The translations under genes and the position numbers were made by a program. From Hymenobacter sp. PAMC 26628 (lineage in GTDB: Bacteria > Bacteroidota > Bacteroidia > Cytophagales > Hymenobacteraceae), in the NCBI RefSeq assembly GCF_001562275.1, contig NZ_CP014304.1, forward strand, positions 3,906,001 to 3,970,000: a stretch of DNA of 64,000 nt, given 5' to 3'. Below the pieces are notes generated by a model. That model saw only the letters and a program-made list of their open reading frames with translations, was not told where the DNA came from and searched no databases. Each line of letters begins with the position of its first letter. Positions within the stretch are counted from its first letter, which is position 1. Below are positions 25,519 to 34,378 of the stretch, piece by piece.

Positions 25519-25563
25519 AGGTGTAAAAACATATTGATATTGATGGGGCAAGTTAAGAGCCGT

Positions 25564-26571
25564 TTACACAAGTCCCTCCCGCAGCAAGTCGTGCAGATGA
25601 ATAAAGCCGGCGAACTGCCCACTTTCCAAGACAACGAGTTGCGTGATATTGCGGGCCTGCATCCGCGCCAGGGCCTCGGCGGCAAACTCGTCGATGCCGA
25701 TGGTGGCCGGCGCGGGGGTGAGGATGTCGCGGGCGCGCACCGTTTCCAGGTCGGCCAGGTGGCCGCCCAGCATGCGCCGCAAGTCGCCGTCGGTGATGAT
25801 GCCGGCCAGCCCCCCCTCATTGTCGAGCACGGCGGTAGCCCCCAGGCGCTTGCCCGATATTTCGAGCAGCACTTCCCGCAGCGGCGCGTCGAGGCCCACG
25901 CGTGGGCGCTGGTTTTGGCGGCTAAGGTCGCCCACGGTGAGGTAAAGCTTTTTGCCAAGCGTACCGCCGGGGTGCAGCCGGGCAAAGTCCTGGGCCGAAA
26001 ATTGGCGGCTTTCGAGCAGGCACACGGCCAGGGCGTCGCCCAAAGCCAGGGCGGCGGTGGTGCTGGTGGTGGGGGCCAGGTCGTGGGGGCAGGCCTCACG
26101 AGCCACCGGGGCGTGCAGCACGTAGTCGGCCTGCTGGGCCAGGTAGGAGTCGGCGTTGCTCACGAGGGCCGCCAGCGGCACGCCCTTGCGGCGCAGCAGC
26201 GGCACGAGCACCTTGATTTCGGGCGTGTCGCCGCTTTTGCTGATGGCCACCACAAAATCCTGGGCTTGGATCATGCCCAAGTCGCCGTGGATGGCGTCGG
26301 CGGCGTGCATGAACAGCGCCGGTGTGCCCGTGCCGTTGAGCGTAGCCACCATTTTGCCGGCAATGTGGGCGCTTTTGCCCACGCCCGTTACCACCACCCG
26401 CCCCGACAGGCCGAGGATGGCCGCCACGCAACGAGCGAAATCGGGGGTGGCGGCCACGGCCTCGGCCACATCGTAAAGGGCCGCGGCTTCTTCGTGCAGC
26501 ACATGGCGGGCCACGGCCAGCACGTCAACGGGGGCGGGGGCTACGGGAGTGGTGGGGTGGAGCGTGGACAT
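25564..26571 (-). CDS. kdsD: Arabinose-5-phosphate isomerase (KpsF/GutQ family)
   Basis: 335 residues: an SIS domain (VVVTGVGKSAHIAGKMVATLNGTGT, then AISKSGDTPEI) followed by two CBS domains ending at FIHLHDLLREG. The enzyme converts ribulose-5-phosphate to arabinose-5-phosphate, the first step toward Kdo in LPS. The start at 26571 (MSTLHPTTP) gives the normal length. It is divergent from recQ, an arrangement seen in other Bacteroidota, and is followed by manC. Confidence 0.94.
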   Translation of the reverse strand: MSTLHPTTPVAPAPVDVLAVARHVLHEEAAALYDVAEAVAATPDFARCVAAILGLSGRVVVTGVGKSAHIAGKMVATLNGTGTPALFMHAADAIHGDLGMIQAQDFVVAISKSGDTPEIKVLVPLLRRKGVPLAALVSNADSYLAQQADYVLHAPVAREACPHDLAPTTSTTAALALGDALAVCLLESRQFSAQDFARLHPGGTLGKKLYLTVGDLSRQNQRPRVGLDAPLREVLLEISGKRLGATAVLDNEGGLAGIITDGDLRRMLGGHLADLETVRARDILTPAPATIGIDEFAAEALARMQARNITQLVVLESGQFAGFIHLHDLLREGLV

Positions 26572-26930
26572 GGCGGGCAGGGCGAAACTACCGCAAAGGT
26601 GGGGACGAATGCCCGGTGCCTTCAACCAGCGGGGCCCCGGGGCCCAACCAGCCGTCGGCAAGCAATGAGTGAATTACCTACCAGGCAATTCCCCGGTTGA
26701 GTAGCCTACCGCTGCTCATCCTGCGCGCTATTTAGCTAAGCCGGGGCCCCAATGGCCTGGTTAGGGGCCCAGCAAAGTAGCCTCCAAAGGCCTGCACGAC
26801 ACGATAGCGCAGCACAAATTTTTTCCGCAAAATTACGGGAATGTGTACAAAAAAGGGGCTTTAAAAGCGCTAGTGCTTATCTTCGTTATCAGCCGCCGCA
26901 CATATATTACTCACCTGCCCCAACTGCACC
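26572..26930. other. Divergent kdsD/recQ intergenic region with a -7-like box
   Basis: No gene is seen in these 359 bases. On the plus strand TATCTTCG at 26878-26885 resembles TAnnTTTG and lies 45 bases before recQ. On the minus strand CACCTTTG near 26594-26601 is a near match 22 bases before kdsD. Confidence 0.45.
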
Positions 26931-29138
26931 ATGCCTGCACAAACCCTCGCCGAAGCCCCAGAACGGGTGGCGACTCTTAAGCACACCCTGAAAGAAGTAT
27001 TCGGCTACGGCCAGTTTCGGGGCACCCAGGAGGCGGTGATTCACAACGTGCTGAGCGGCAGCAACACGTTCGTCATCATGCCCACGGGGGCGGGCAAAAG
27101 CCTGTGCTACCAGCTGCCGGCCCTGGTGGTGCCCGGCACGGCCATCGTCATCTCGCCGCTTATCGCGCTGATGAAGAACCAGGTAGACCAACTGGGGGCC
27201 TTCGGCGTGAACGCCCAGGTGTACAACTCGACGCTCACCAAAACCGAGATGACGCGGGTGCGCAAAGACGTAATGAACGGCGACGTGCGCCTGCTCTACG
27301 TGGCCCCCGAAAGCCTTACCAAGGACGATACCATCGCCTTTTTGCAGAAAACGGCCATCTCGTTCGTGGCCATCGACGAGGCCCACTGCATCTCAGAATG
27401 GGGCCACGACTTCCGGCCTGAGTACCGCAAGATTCGCGGCATTATTGACAACCTGGGCGGCAACATTCCCATCATTGCCCTCACGGCCACGGCCACGCCC
27501 AAGGTGCAGCTCGACATCCAGAAGAACCTACAGATGGACGATGCGAGTGTGTTCAAAACCTCGTTCAACCGCACCAACCTGTATTACGAGGTCCGGGCCA
27601 AGCACAACACCAAGAAGCAGCTGATCCAATACGTGAAGCAGCACAAAGGCAAGGCGGGCATCATTTACTGCCTGTCGCGCAAGAAAGTGGAAGAAATTGC
27701 GGAGCTGTTGCGCGTCAACGACGTGCGTGCCCGCCCCTACCACGCCGGCCTCGACCCGCACACGCGCATGAGCAACCAGGACGCGTTTCTGAACGAGGAC
27801 TGCGACGTGATTGTGGCCACCATTGCCTTCGGTATGGGCATCGACAAGCCCGACGTGCGCTTCGTGATTCACTACGACGCGCCCAAGAGCATTGAGGGCT
27901 ACTACCAGGAAACCGGCCGCGGCGGCCGCGACGGCCTGGAGGGCAACTGCCTGATGTTCTACAGCTACGACGACATCCTCAAGCTCGAAAAATTCAGCAA
28001 GGACAAGCCCGTGACCGAGCGCGACAACGCGCACCAGCTGCTGGCCGAAATGACCAACTACGCCGAAAGCGCGGTGTGCCGCCGGCGGCAGCTGCTGCAT
28101 TACTTCGGCGAAACGCTGGAGCAAGACTGTGGCTTTTGCGACAACTGCAAGCACCCCAAGGAGCGGTTTGAGGGCCGCGAGGCCGCGGGCTTGGCCCTGC
28201 GTGCGGTGGTACAAACGGAAGCTCGCTTCAACTTGAACCATGTGGGGCAGGTGCTGCTGGGCCTCAGCAACCCGCACATCGAGAGCTACGCCCACAACGC
28301 CCTGCCGGTGTACGGCCAAGGCAAGGCCTTGGGCGACGCCCTATTCTGGCACTCGGTGCTGCGCCAGTGCCTGCTCAACGGTTTCATGGAGAAGGACATC
28401 GACAGCATCGGGCTGGTGCGGATGACGGAAAAGGGCATGGATTTTATCGAAAATCCGCAGTCCATCACCCTCACCAAGGACCACAACTTTGAGGCCGAGC
28501 AGAAGGCCGACGAGGACAAGGAAGAGGAGCAGCACGCCGCCGGCCACGACGAAGCCTTGTTCGTGCAGCTCAAGGAGTTGCGCAAGCAAGTAGCCAAGCA
28601 GAAGAACCTGCCGCCCTACGTGCTTTTCCAGGACCCCAGCCTGAAGGAGATGGCCACCACCTACCCCACCAGCCTCGCCGACCTGACGCACGTGGCGGGC
28701 GTGGGCCAGGGCAAGGCCCAGAAGTTTGGGGCCCCGTTTGTGGCGGCCATCAAGAAGTACGTGGAGGACAACGACATCGAAACGGCGTCGGACGTGGTGA
28801 TTAAGTCGGCGGTGAACCGCTCAAAAATCAAAATCTACGTCATCCAGCAAATCGACAAGAAGACGATGCTCGAGGACATTGCCTCGTCAAAAGGCATCAG
28901 CATGGTCGAGCTGATGGAGGAAATCGAGCACATCTGCTACGCCGGCACGCGCCTCAACATCGACTACTACCTGGAGGAAATGGTGGACGAGGACAAGCAG
29001 GACGAGATTTACGACTACTTCATGACGGCCAGCACCGACAACATTGCCGTGGCCCTGAAGGAGCTGGGCGCCGACGACTACACCGAAGAAGAAATTCGGC
29101 TTGTGCGCGTCAAGTTCCTGAGCGAGGTGGCCAATTAG
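26931..29138 (+). CDS. recQ: ATP-dependent DNA helicase RecQ
   Basis: 735 residues. Helicase motifs in order: FRGTQEAVI (motif 0), MPTGAGKSLCYQLPA (I), DEAHCISEWGHDFRPEY (II and aromatic loop), LTATATP (III), YHAGLD, VATIAFGMGIDKPDVRFV (V) and QETGRGGRDG (VI). A zinc-binding segment with CGFCDNC and an RQC winged helix follow, then an HRDC domain around FVQLKELRKQVAKQKNLPPYV. It is a 3'-5' helicase for repair and fork restart. A C-terminal extension beyond HRDC of about 130 residues is typical of Bacteroidota RecQ. Confidence 0.97.
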   Translation: MPAQTLAEAPERVATLKHTLKEVFGYGQFRGTQEAVIHNVLSGSNTFVIMPTGAGKSLCYQLPALVVPGTAIVISPLIALMKNQVDQLGAFGVNAQVYNSTLTKTEMTRVRKDVMNGDVRLLYVAPESLTKDDTIAFLQKTAISFVAIDEAHCISEWGHDFRPEYRKIRGIIDNLGGNIPIIALTATATPKVQLDIQKNLQMDDASVFKTSFNRTNLYYEVRAKHNTKKQLIQYVKQHKGKAGIIYCLSRKKVEEIAELLRVNDVRARPYHAGLDPHTRMSNQDAFLNEDCDVIVATIAFGMGIDKPDVRFVIHYDAPKSIEGYYQETGRGGRDGLEGNCLMFYSYDDILKLEKFSKDKPVTERDNAHQLLAEMTNYAESAVCRRRQLLHYFGETLEQDCGFCDNCKHPKERFEGREAAGLALRAVVQTEARFNLNHVGQVLLGLSNPHIESYAHNALPVYGQGKALGDALFWHSVLRQCLLNGFMEKDIDSIGLVRMTEKGMDFIENPQSITLTKDHNFEAEQKADEDKEEEQHAAGHDEALFVQLKELRKQVAKQKNLPPYVLFQDPSLKEMATTYPTSLADLTHVAGVGQGKAQKFGAPFVAAIKKYVEDNDIETASDVVIKSAVNRSKIKIYVIQQIDKKTMLEDIASSKGISMVELMEEIEHICYAGTRLNIDYYLEEMVDEDKQDEIYDYFMTASTDNIAVALKELGADDYTEEEIRLVRVKFLSEVAN

Positions 29139-29184
29139 GGGCCCACGTTGCGGCACTGGTTATGAGCATCCATTCTTTTCAGCG

Positions 29185-29211
29185 AAAAAGGGCCCCTGGG
29201 GCCCTTTTTTT
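29185..29211 (+). terminator. recQ terminator
   Basis: AAAAAGGGCCCC and its complement form a short GC-rich hairpin followed by TTTTTTT, 46 bases after the stop. The stem is made of the window's common GGGGCCC word. Confidence 0.75.
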
Positions 29212-29277
29212 GTGCCGCTTGGCAGCCTCGCCGCGCACCGTTGCAACTGCAACGGGAAGCAACGCGTTGGGGAAACC

Positions 29278-29706
29278 ATGTGGATGGTTTTTTCTTTGCT
29301 GGCAGCGCTGACGACGGCGATTGTGGTGACGCTGTCGAAGGCAGGCATCAAAAACGTGCCCTCGGCGCTGGCGTTTGCCATTCAATCGGTACTGATTATT
29401 GTGGTGGCGTGGAGCGCGGTGGCGTGGCAGGGCCTATGGCCGGAAGTTGCGCGCATCGAGCGTAAAACTTGGCTGATTCTGCTGGCGGCCGGCGTGCTCA
29501 CGGGCGTGTCGTCGCTGCTCTCGTTCCGGGCCCTGTCGCTGGGCGATGCCTCGCGGGTATCGCCGCTCACGAGTGTAGCCTTGGTATTTTCGGTGACGCT
29601 AGCGGCCGTCTTCTTGAAAGAGAAGCTGAACTGGCAGGTAGTGGCCGGCGCCGCCCTGATGGCCGGCGGCGCCGTCGTCATCGCCCTATCGGAGCCGAGC
29701 AAGTAG
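29278..29706 (+). CDS. Half-size EamA/DMT family transporter
   Basis: 142 residues with five predicted membrane helices (VFSLLAALTTAIVVTLSK, ALAFAIQSVLIIVVAWSAVA, TWLILLAAGVLTGVSSLLSF, SPLTSVALVFSVTLAAVFL, VVAGAALMAGGAVVIAL). This is one EamA domain where typical DMT proteins have two, as in the COG2510 group, and it likely functions as a dimer. Substrate unknown. The ATG at 29278 gives MWMVFSLLAAL; open frame upstream is non-homologous. Confidence 0.85.
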   Translation: MWMVFSLLAALTTAIVVTLSKAGIKNVPSALAFAIQSVLIIVVAWSAVAWQGLWPEVARIERKTWLILLAAGVLTGVSSLLSFRALSLGDASRVSPLTSVALVFSVTLAAVFLKEKLNWQVVAGAALMAGGAVVIALSEPSK

Positions 29707-29786
29707 CGGCTCAGGTATCCCCGCCCAAGGTGCATTAGTTTCGAGTAGCAGGGCCACCATGTCTAAACAGTAAAACCACGATAAAA

Positions 29787-29814
29787 AAAGCCACTCCGGT
29801 TGGGGAGTGGCTTT
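29787..29814 (-). terminator. Terminator of the bacilliredoxin gene
   Basis: An 11-bp stem (29787-29797 with 29804-29814) with an A-run on the plus strand that becomes a T-run for minus-strand transcription. Confidence 0.8.
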
Positions 29815-29838
29815 CAACGCATTGAGCTCCGTGGGGCC

Positions 29839-30261
29839 CTAGCAGTATTCTTCGAAGGCGCCCTGCAAGTTGTTGACGATGCGGGTGAGGTCGTTGCCTT
29901 CGATGTGGTAGCGCTCGATCATGTGCACCAGCTCGCCGTCTTTGAACAGGCCGATGCAGGGCGACGAGGGCGGGTAAGGCAGCAGGTGCTCGCGCATTTT
30001 GGCCACGGCTTCGGTCTCCATGCCCGCAAACACGGTCACGAGCTTGCCGGGCTTTTTATCGGCGCTGGCGAGGGCCATTTTGAGGGCGGGGCGGGCCTTG
30101 GCAGCGGCGCAGCCGCACACCGAGTTCACGGCCACCAGTACGGTGCCTTCGGTGGCGGCCAAGCTGGCGTCCACGTCGGCGGGGGTCATGAGCTGCTCAA
30201 AGCCAACATCCGTCAGGTCTTGGCGAATGGGGGCCACCATGTATTCGGGGTAAACTGCCAT
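29839..30261 (-). CDS. BrxA/BrxB family bacilliredoxin
   Basis: 140 residues, MAVYPEYMVAPIRQDLTDVGFEQL, with the CGC active site at 49-51 (NSVCGCAAAKARP) and the family's thioredoxin-like fold. In Firmicutes bacilliredoxins remove bacillithiol from S-bacillithiolated proteins, and Bacteroidota carry homologues. The protein ends in EEYC. The start at 30261 is preferred because the upstream extension is not conserved-looking and a -7 box lies within it. The stop codon is part of TAGGGCCCC. Confidence 0.93.
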   Translation of the reverse strand: MAVYPEYMVAPIRQDLTDVGFEQLMTPADVDASLAATEGTVLVAVNSVCGCAAAKARPALKMALASADKKPGKLVTVFAGMETEAVAKMREHLLPYPPSSPCIGLFKDGELVHMIERYHIEGNDLTRIVNNLQGAFEEYC

Positions 30262-30321
30262 AGTAGTAAAAATAAAAAATGCGGGGTGACGACAGAAAAA
30301 TTCGGCCGCCGGCGGCATAGA

Positions 30322-30329
30322 CAAAGATA
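30322..30329 (-). promoter_or_regulatory. -7 box (TATCTTTG) for the bacilliredoxin gene
   Basis: An exact TAnnTTTG match on the minus strand, 60 bases before the ATG. Confidence 0.6.
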
Positions 30330-30529
30330 CGCACGGCGGGCCGGGTGCTAAAGCCACCGGCCAGGCAAAAGGTTCGGCCTGGGGCCCTTGGTCGATTCAT
30401 AGGCACGGCCGGTCGGCGGAACTAGGGGCCCGGGGTTATGCTTAGTACTTTGCCTGCGCGCAACGGCCGGGGCCACCCGCGCCCGCAGTCGCTTCTATAC
30501 GCTAATCCTTCCTTCATCTCACTCGCTGC

Positions 30530-33500
30530 ATGAACCTTAACTCTATTGGTTATTTCGGGCGCGCGGCGCTGCTGGGGGCCCTCACGTGGGTTGCCACGGG
30601 CACCGCCGGGGCCCAAACCAGGCCGGGGCCCGACGGCCCCCTCCGGCCGCGCCCCACGGCCCACGCCACGCAAAAGGCACCGCCAACCGCCGTGTACCAG
30701 CGCGCCGACCCCAACTCGCGCATTAGCCCCGAGCTGCAGCAGGTGTACCAGCAGGGCACGGCGGCCAGCCGCGGTGGGGCCCCGGTTAATTTGAAAACGG
30801 CCCACCCGCAGCTGCGCTTAAGCAAAGACGCCACGGCGGTGCTGGTGCACATCACGGCGCGCGACGTAGCGGCGCTGCTGCCCGCGCTGCAGGCGCGGGG
30901 CTTTGTAGTGGTGGCCAACCGGCCCGATTTACACTTCGTGGACGGCATGCTGCCGCTGGCCCAGCTGGCCCCCGGGGCCCCGGGCCTGGAGGCGCTGGCG
31001 GCTCAGGGCCTGCTGGGCGTGCTGCCCGTGTGGCGGCCCATTGCCCAAACCGGCCGCGTGACCACCCAGGCCGATTACGTGCTGGAAGCGGCCCGCACCC
31101 GGGCCACGCTCTCCAAGAACCTGACCGGTGCGGGCGTGCGCGTGGGCATCCTCAGCGACTCGTACAACTCTCTGAAGGGCGCGGCCAACGACGTGGCTTC
31201 GAACGATTTGCCGGCCGCTGGCGTGCAGGTGCTCAGCGACTTGGGCGACGGCGAGGGCACCGACGAGGGCCGGGCTATGGCCCAGCTCGTGTACGACCTG
31301 GCCCCCGGGGCCCCGCTGGCGTTCAGCACAGCGTACAACTCGGAGGCCGACTTTGCCCAGCACATCCTCGACCTGGCCGATCCGGCCAAGGGCAATTGCA
31401 AGGTCATCGTCGACGACATTGCCTACTTTGCCGAGCCTTACTTCCAGGACGGCGTGGTGGCCCAGGCCGTGACGCAGGTGGTGAGCCAGCGCGGGGCAAC
31501 CTACTTTTCATCGGCTGGCAACAACGGCGACCAGAGCTACGAGAACGCCGCCCCGGCCTTCGTGGTGGGGGCCCGCAGCCTGGCCCGGCTCAATTTCGAC
31601 AACACCGGTGGCACCGACGTGGCCCAGCGCTTTTCGGTGGCCAACGGGGCCGACATGACGGTGGCCTTGCAGTGGAGCGACCCGTTTTACACCACCGCGG
31701 GGGTCAGAACCGACCTTGACGCCTACATCCTCTCGTCGCGCGGCGACACGGTGGATGCGTCGAACACCAGCAACCTGCGCTCGCAGGTGCCCTTAGAAAT
31801 CACGGGCTTTACCAACGACACGTCCAAAACTCACACCACCCTGTTTGACCTGGTGATTGTGCGCCGCACCGGCACCGCCAACCCCGCGCGCATCAAGTAC
31901 ATTGCCCTGAGCGACGGCCAGCCCACCGAGTGGCTCACCAACAGCGGCACCGTGGTGGGGCACGCCGCCGCTGCGGCTGCTTCCGCGGTGGCCGCCGTGG
32001 CATATTTCGATTCTAAAAACCCCGAGTCGTACACGGCGAAGGGCAGCCCCACTATCCTGTTCAACCCCGACGGCACGGCCCTGGGGGCCCCCGTGACGCG
32101 CCCCAAGCCCGACATTGCCTCGGTGGACGGCGGCAATACCACGTTTTTTGGTGGCCAAGACGCCGAGGGCGATGGCTTGCCCAACTTCTTCGGCACATCG
32201 GCGGCGGCTCCTGCGGCGGCAGCGGTGGCGGCCTTGCTGTTGCAGTCGGAGCCGGCCCTCACCCCGGCCCAGGTGAACGCCCGCCTGGCGGCTACCGCCC
32301 GGCCCGTGGGCCCCACGGCCGGTTTCAACACCCTCACCGGCGCCGGGCTGATTGATGCCTTCACGGCCATCTACGGCCCGCCCGTGGCCATCACGCCGCC
32401 GGCCGTGGAAGACCTGGAGAAGCGCGCCTTGCCCATAAGCTGGACGGTGAATAGCACCAAGGCCGGCCGCGTGCAGGTGGCCACCGGCACCGGCGCCGCT
32501 TCGGGCACCAGCTACCTAGTGATGGACGCAGCATTTTCTGCCTCAACGGCCTACGCCGGCCTGAACGAGGCCGTGTGGTACGCCAAAAACACGCCCGGCC
32601 AGGATTTGCTCCTCACCTTCCGCCAGCGCAAGTTTGCCGCCGAAACCGATAATGCCCTGCCCACCCAGTTCACGGGTTCAAGCAACGGCGACGGCGTGGC
32701 GCTGAGCGTGGACGGCGGCACCACCTGGTACCGGGTAGTGAACCTGACGGGCGTTAATTCCACCACTACCTATCAAACCCAAAGCGTGAACCTGACCCAG
32801 TTTGCGGCGGCCAACAACCTCGCGCTGGGCGCCGACGTGCGGGTGAAGTTCCAGCAGTACGGCCAGGGCCCCGCCACGGCGGCCACAGCCAGCAGCCGCC
32901 GCGGCATGGCCTTCGACGACATTGCCCTGACGGCGGCGGCCGCCGCGCCGGTACCGCTGTACACCTCCACCCAGCCCACTGTGGGCTGCCCGGGCCTGGT
33001 GGTGGCCTTCCGCGATTCGTCGCTGTTCAAGCCCACCAGCTGGGCCTGGACGTTTAGCGGCGGCACGCCCGCCGCTTCTACCGACCGCAACCCCACCGTG
33101 ACCTACAACACGCCCGGCCGCTTCGCCGTGACGCTGGCCGCTACCAATGCCAACGGCACCGCCACCCGCGTCGACACCGGTTACGTGGTGGTGTACGGTA
33201 GGGCCCCGCAGGCCACGGCCGCCGCTAACCGCACCCGCATTTGCCCCGGCGGCACAGTGAGCTTCACCAGTCAAACGGACTTCTGCCCGGGTACCTACGC
33301 CTGGTCGTTTCCCGGCGGCTCGCCGGCTACGGCCAATACCGCCGGCGCCACGGTTTCGTACGCCACGGCGGGCACCTACACGGCCAGTCTCACCGTCTCC
33401 AACGGCTTCGGCAGCACCACGTCCACCGCTAGCATTGAGGTGACAGCTGGCCGCGCCCTGCCCTTCGCCGAAACCTTCGACACTTCGACCAGCCTGCCCG

Positions 33501-34267
33501 CGGGCTGGGCCATTGAGAATCCCGACGGCCTCTTCACCTGGGTGCTCGTCGACGGCATCATCGGCCGCGCCGGTACCAGCACCCGGGCCGCCCGGGCCCC
33601 GTTTGCGCCCGATGCCGCCGTGGGCCAGCGCGACGTGTTGCAAACCCCACCCCTCAACCTGAGCGCCGCCCAGCCCACGCTGCGGTTCGACCTGGCCTAC
33701 GCGCCCCTCACAAGCGCCGCCACCAGTCCCGATTCGTTGATTGTGCAAGTGATGGATGCTTGCACCCTAGCCGTGCTGGGCCGCCCTTACGCGAAGGGGG
33801 CCACCGGCACGCTGGGCACCACCGGGGCCCAAAAAACCTATTTTGTGCCTTCCGCCGGTACCCAGTGGCGGCAAGAGTTGGTTGACTTGACGCCCTACAT
33901 CGGCAAGAGCGTGCTGCTGCGTTTCGTGGGCTACAACGGCTACGGCAACTACCTCTACGTCGACAACGTGAACGTCGGCAGCCAGTTGCTGTCCCTCACC
34001 AGCGCCGCCGCCGCCACGGGCCTCGAAGCCTGGCCCAATCCCACGGCGGCCGGCACGGCCCTGCACGTACGCCTGCCTGCCCAAAGTGGCGGCGGTCAGC
34101 TCCGCCTGATTGACGACCTAGGCCGCACCGTGTGGCAAGCCCAGCTGACGGCGGCCAGCGCCGCCACCGAGCAGTTGCTGACCACACCCTTGGCCCCAGG
34201 CCTCTACAGCGTAGTTTTTAGCCCCCTGAACGGGGTGGCCGCCGCGCGGCGCGTGCTGGTGCAATAA
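30530..34267 (+). CDS. T9SS-secreted S8-like peptidase with PKD domains and a Glu-variant active site
   Basis: 1245 residues. Signal peptide near 1-28, then a subtilase-like domain: Asp210 in GILSDSYN, the region DEGRAMAQLVYDLAPGA where subtilisin has its His (Glu246 takes that place), oxyanion Asn in SSAGNNGD, and Ser557 in GTSAAAP. Two PKD domains span about 808-888 and 892-973, followed by a cleaved-adhesin or MAM-like jelly roll starting at LPFAETFDTS. The T9SS type A sorting domain (AWPNPTAAG through RRVLVQ) covers about 1165-1245. It is presumably an outer-surface or released peptidase or a binding protein; an Asp-Glu-Ser set recalls sedolisins. The gene stands alone with its own terminator. 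Confidence 0.88.
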   Translation: MNLNSIGYFGRAALLGALTWVATGTAGAQTRPGPDGPLRPRPTAHATQKAPPTAVYQRADPNSRISPELQQVYQQGTAASRGGAPVNLKTAHPQLRLSKDATAVLVHITARDVAALLPALQARGFVVVANRPDLHFVDGMLPLAQLAPGAPGLEALAAQGLLGVLPVWRPIAQTGRVTTQADYVLEAARTRATLSKNLTGAGVRVGILSDSYNSLKGAANDVASNDLPAAGVQVLSDLGDGEGTDEGRAMAQLVYDLAPGAPLAFSTAYNSEADFAQHILDLADPAKGNCKVIVDDIAYFAEPYFQDGVVAQAVTQVVSQRGATYFSSAGNNGDQSYENAAPAFVVGARSLARLNFDNTGGTDVAQRFSVANGADMTVALQWSDPFYTTAGVRTDLDAYILSSRGDTVDASNTSNLRSQVPLEITGFTNDTSKTHTTLFDLVIVRRTGTANPARIKYIALSDGQPTEWLTNSGTVVGHAAAAAASAVAAVAYFDSKNPESYTAKGSPTILFNPDGTALGAPVTRPKPDIASVDGGNTTFFGGQDAEGDGLPNFFGTSAAAPAAAAVAALLLQSEPALTPAQVNARLAATARPVGPTAGFNTLTGAGLIDAFTAIYGPPVAITPPAVEDLEKRALPISWTVNSTKAGRVQVATGTGAASGTSYLVMDAAFSASTAYAGLNEAVWYAKNTPGQDLLLTFRQRKFAAETDNALPTQFTGSSNGDGVALSVDGGTTWYRVVNLTGVNSTTTYQTQSVNLTQFAAANNLALGADVRVKFQQYGQGPATAATASSRRGMAFDDIALTAAAAAPVPLYTSTQPTVGCPGLVVAFRDSSLFKPTSWAWTFSGGTPAASTDRNPTVTYNTPGRFAVTLAATNANGTATRVDTGYVVVYGRAPQATAAANRTRICPGGTVSFTSQTDFCPGTYAWSFPGGSPATANTAGATVSYATAGTYTASLTVSNGFGSTTSTASIEVTAGRALPFAETFDTSTSLPAGWAIENPDGLFTWVLVDGIIGRAGTSTRAARAPFAPDAAVGQRDVLQTPPLNLSAAQPTLRFDLAYAPLTSAATSPDSLIVQVMDACTLAVLGRPYAKGATGTLGTTGAQKTYFVPSAGTQWRQELVDLTPYIGKSVLLRFVGYNGYGNYLYVDNVNVGSQLLSLTSAAAATGLEAWPNPTAAGTALHVRLPAQSGGGQLRLIDDLGRTVWQAQLTAASAATEQLLTTPLAPGLYSVVFSPLNGVAAARRVLVQ

Positions 34268-34291
34268 GCATCCCTGCATGATAAACAGCCC

Positions 34292-34331
34292 CGCGGGGCC
34301 CGGGGCCCCACCCCGGGCCCCGCGTTTTTTT
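34292..34331 (+). terminator. Strong terminator after the peptidase gene
   Basis: A perfect 14-bp GC stem (34292-34305 with 34311-34324) is followed by seven T, 24 bases past the stop. Confidence 0.9.
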
Positions 34332-34378
34332 GGCGGCGAGCTCCGGGCCCCTGGCCAGCGTTGGCCAGGGGCCCCACG

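Noticed and set aside
24673..26700. Plus-strand open frame of 675 codons across manC and kdsD
   Set aside because: It spans two well-identified minus-strand genes and their spacer and has His/Gly/Val-rich mirror composition with no family resemblance.
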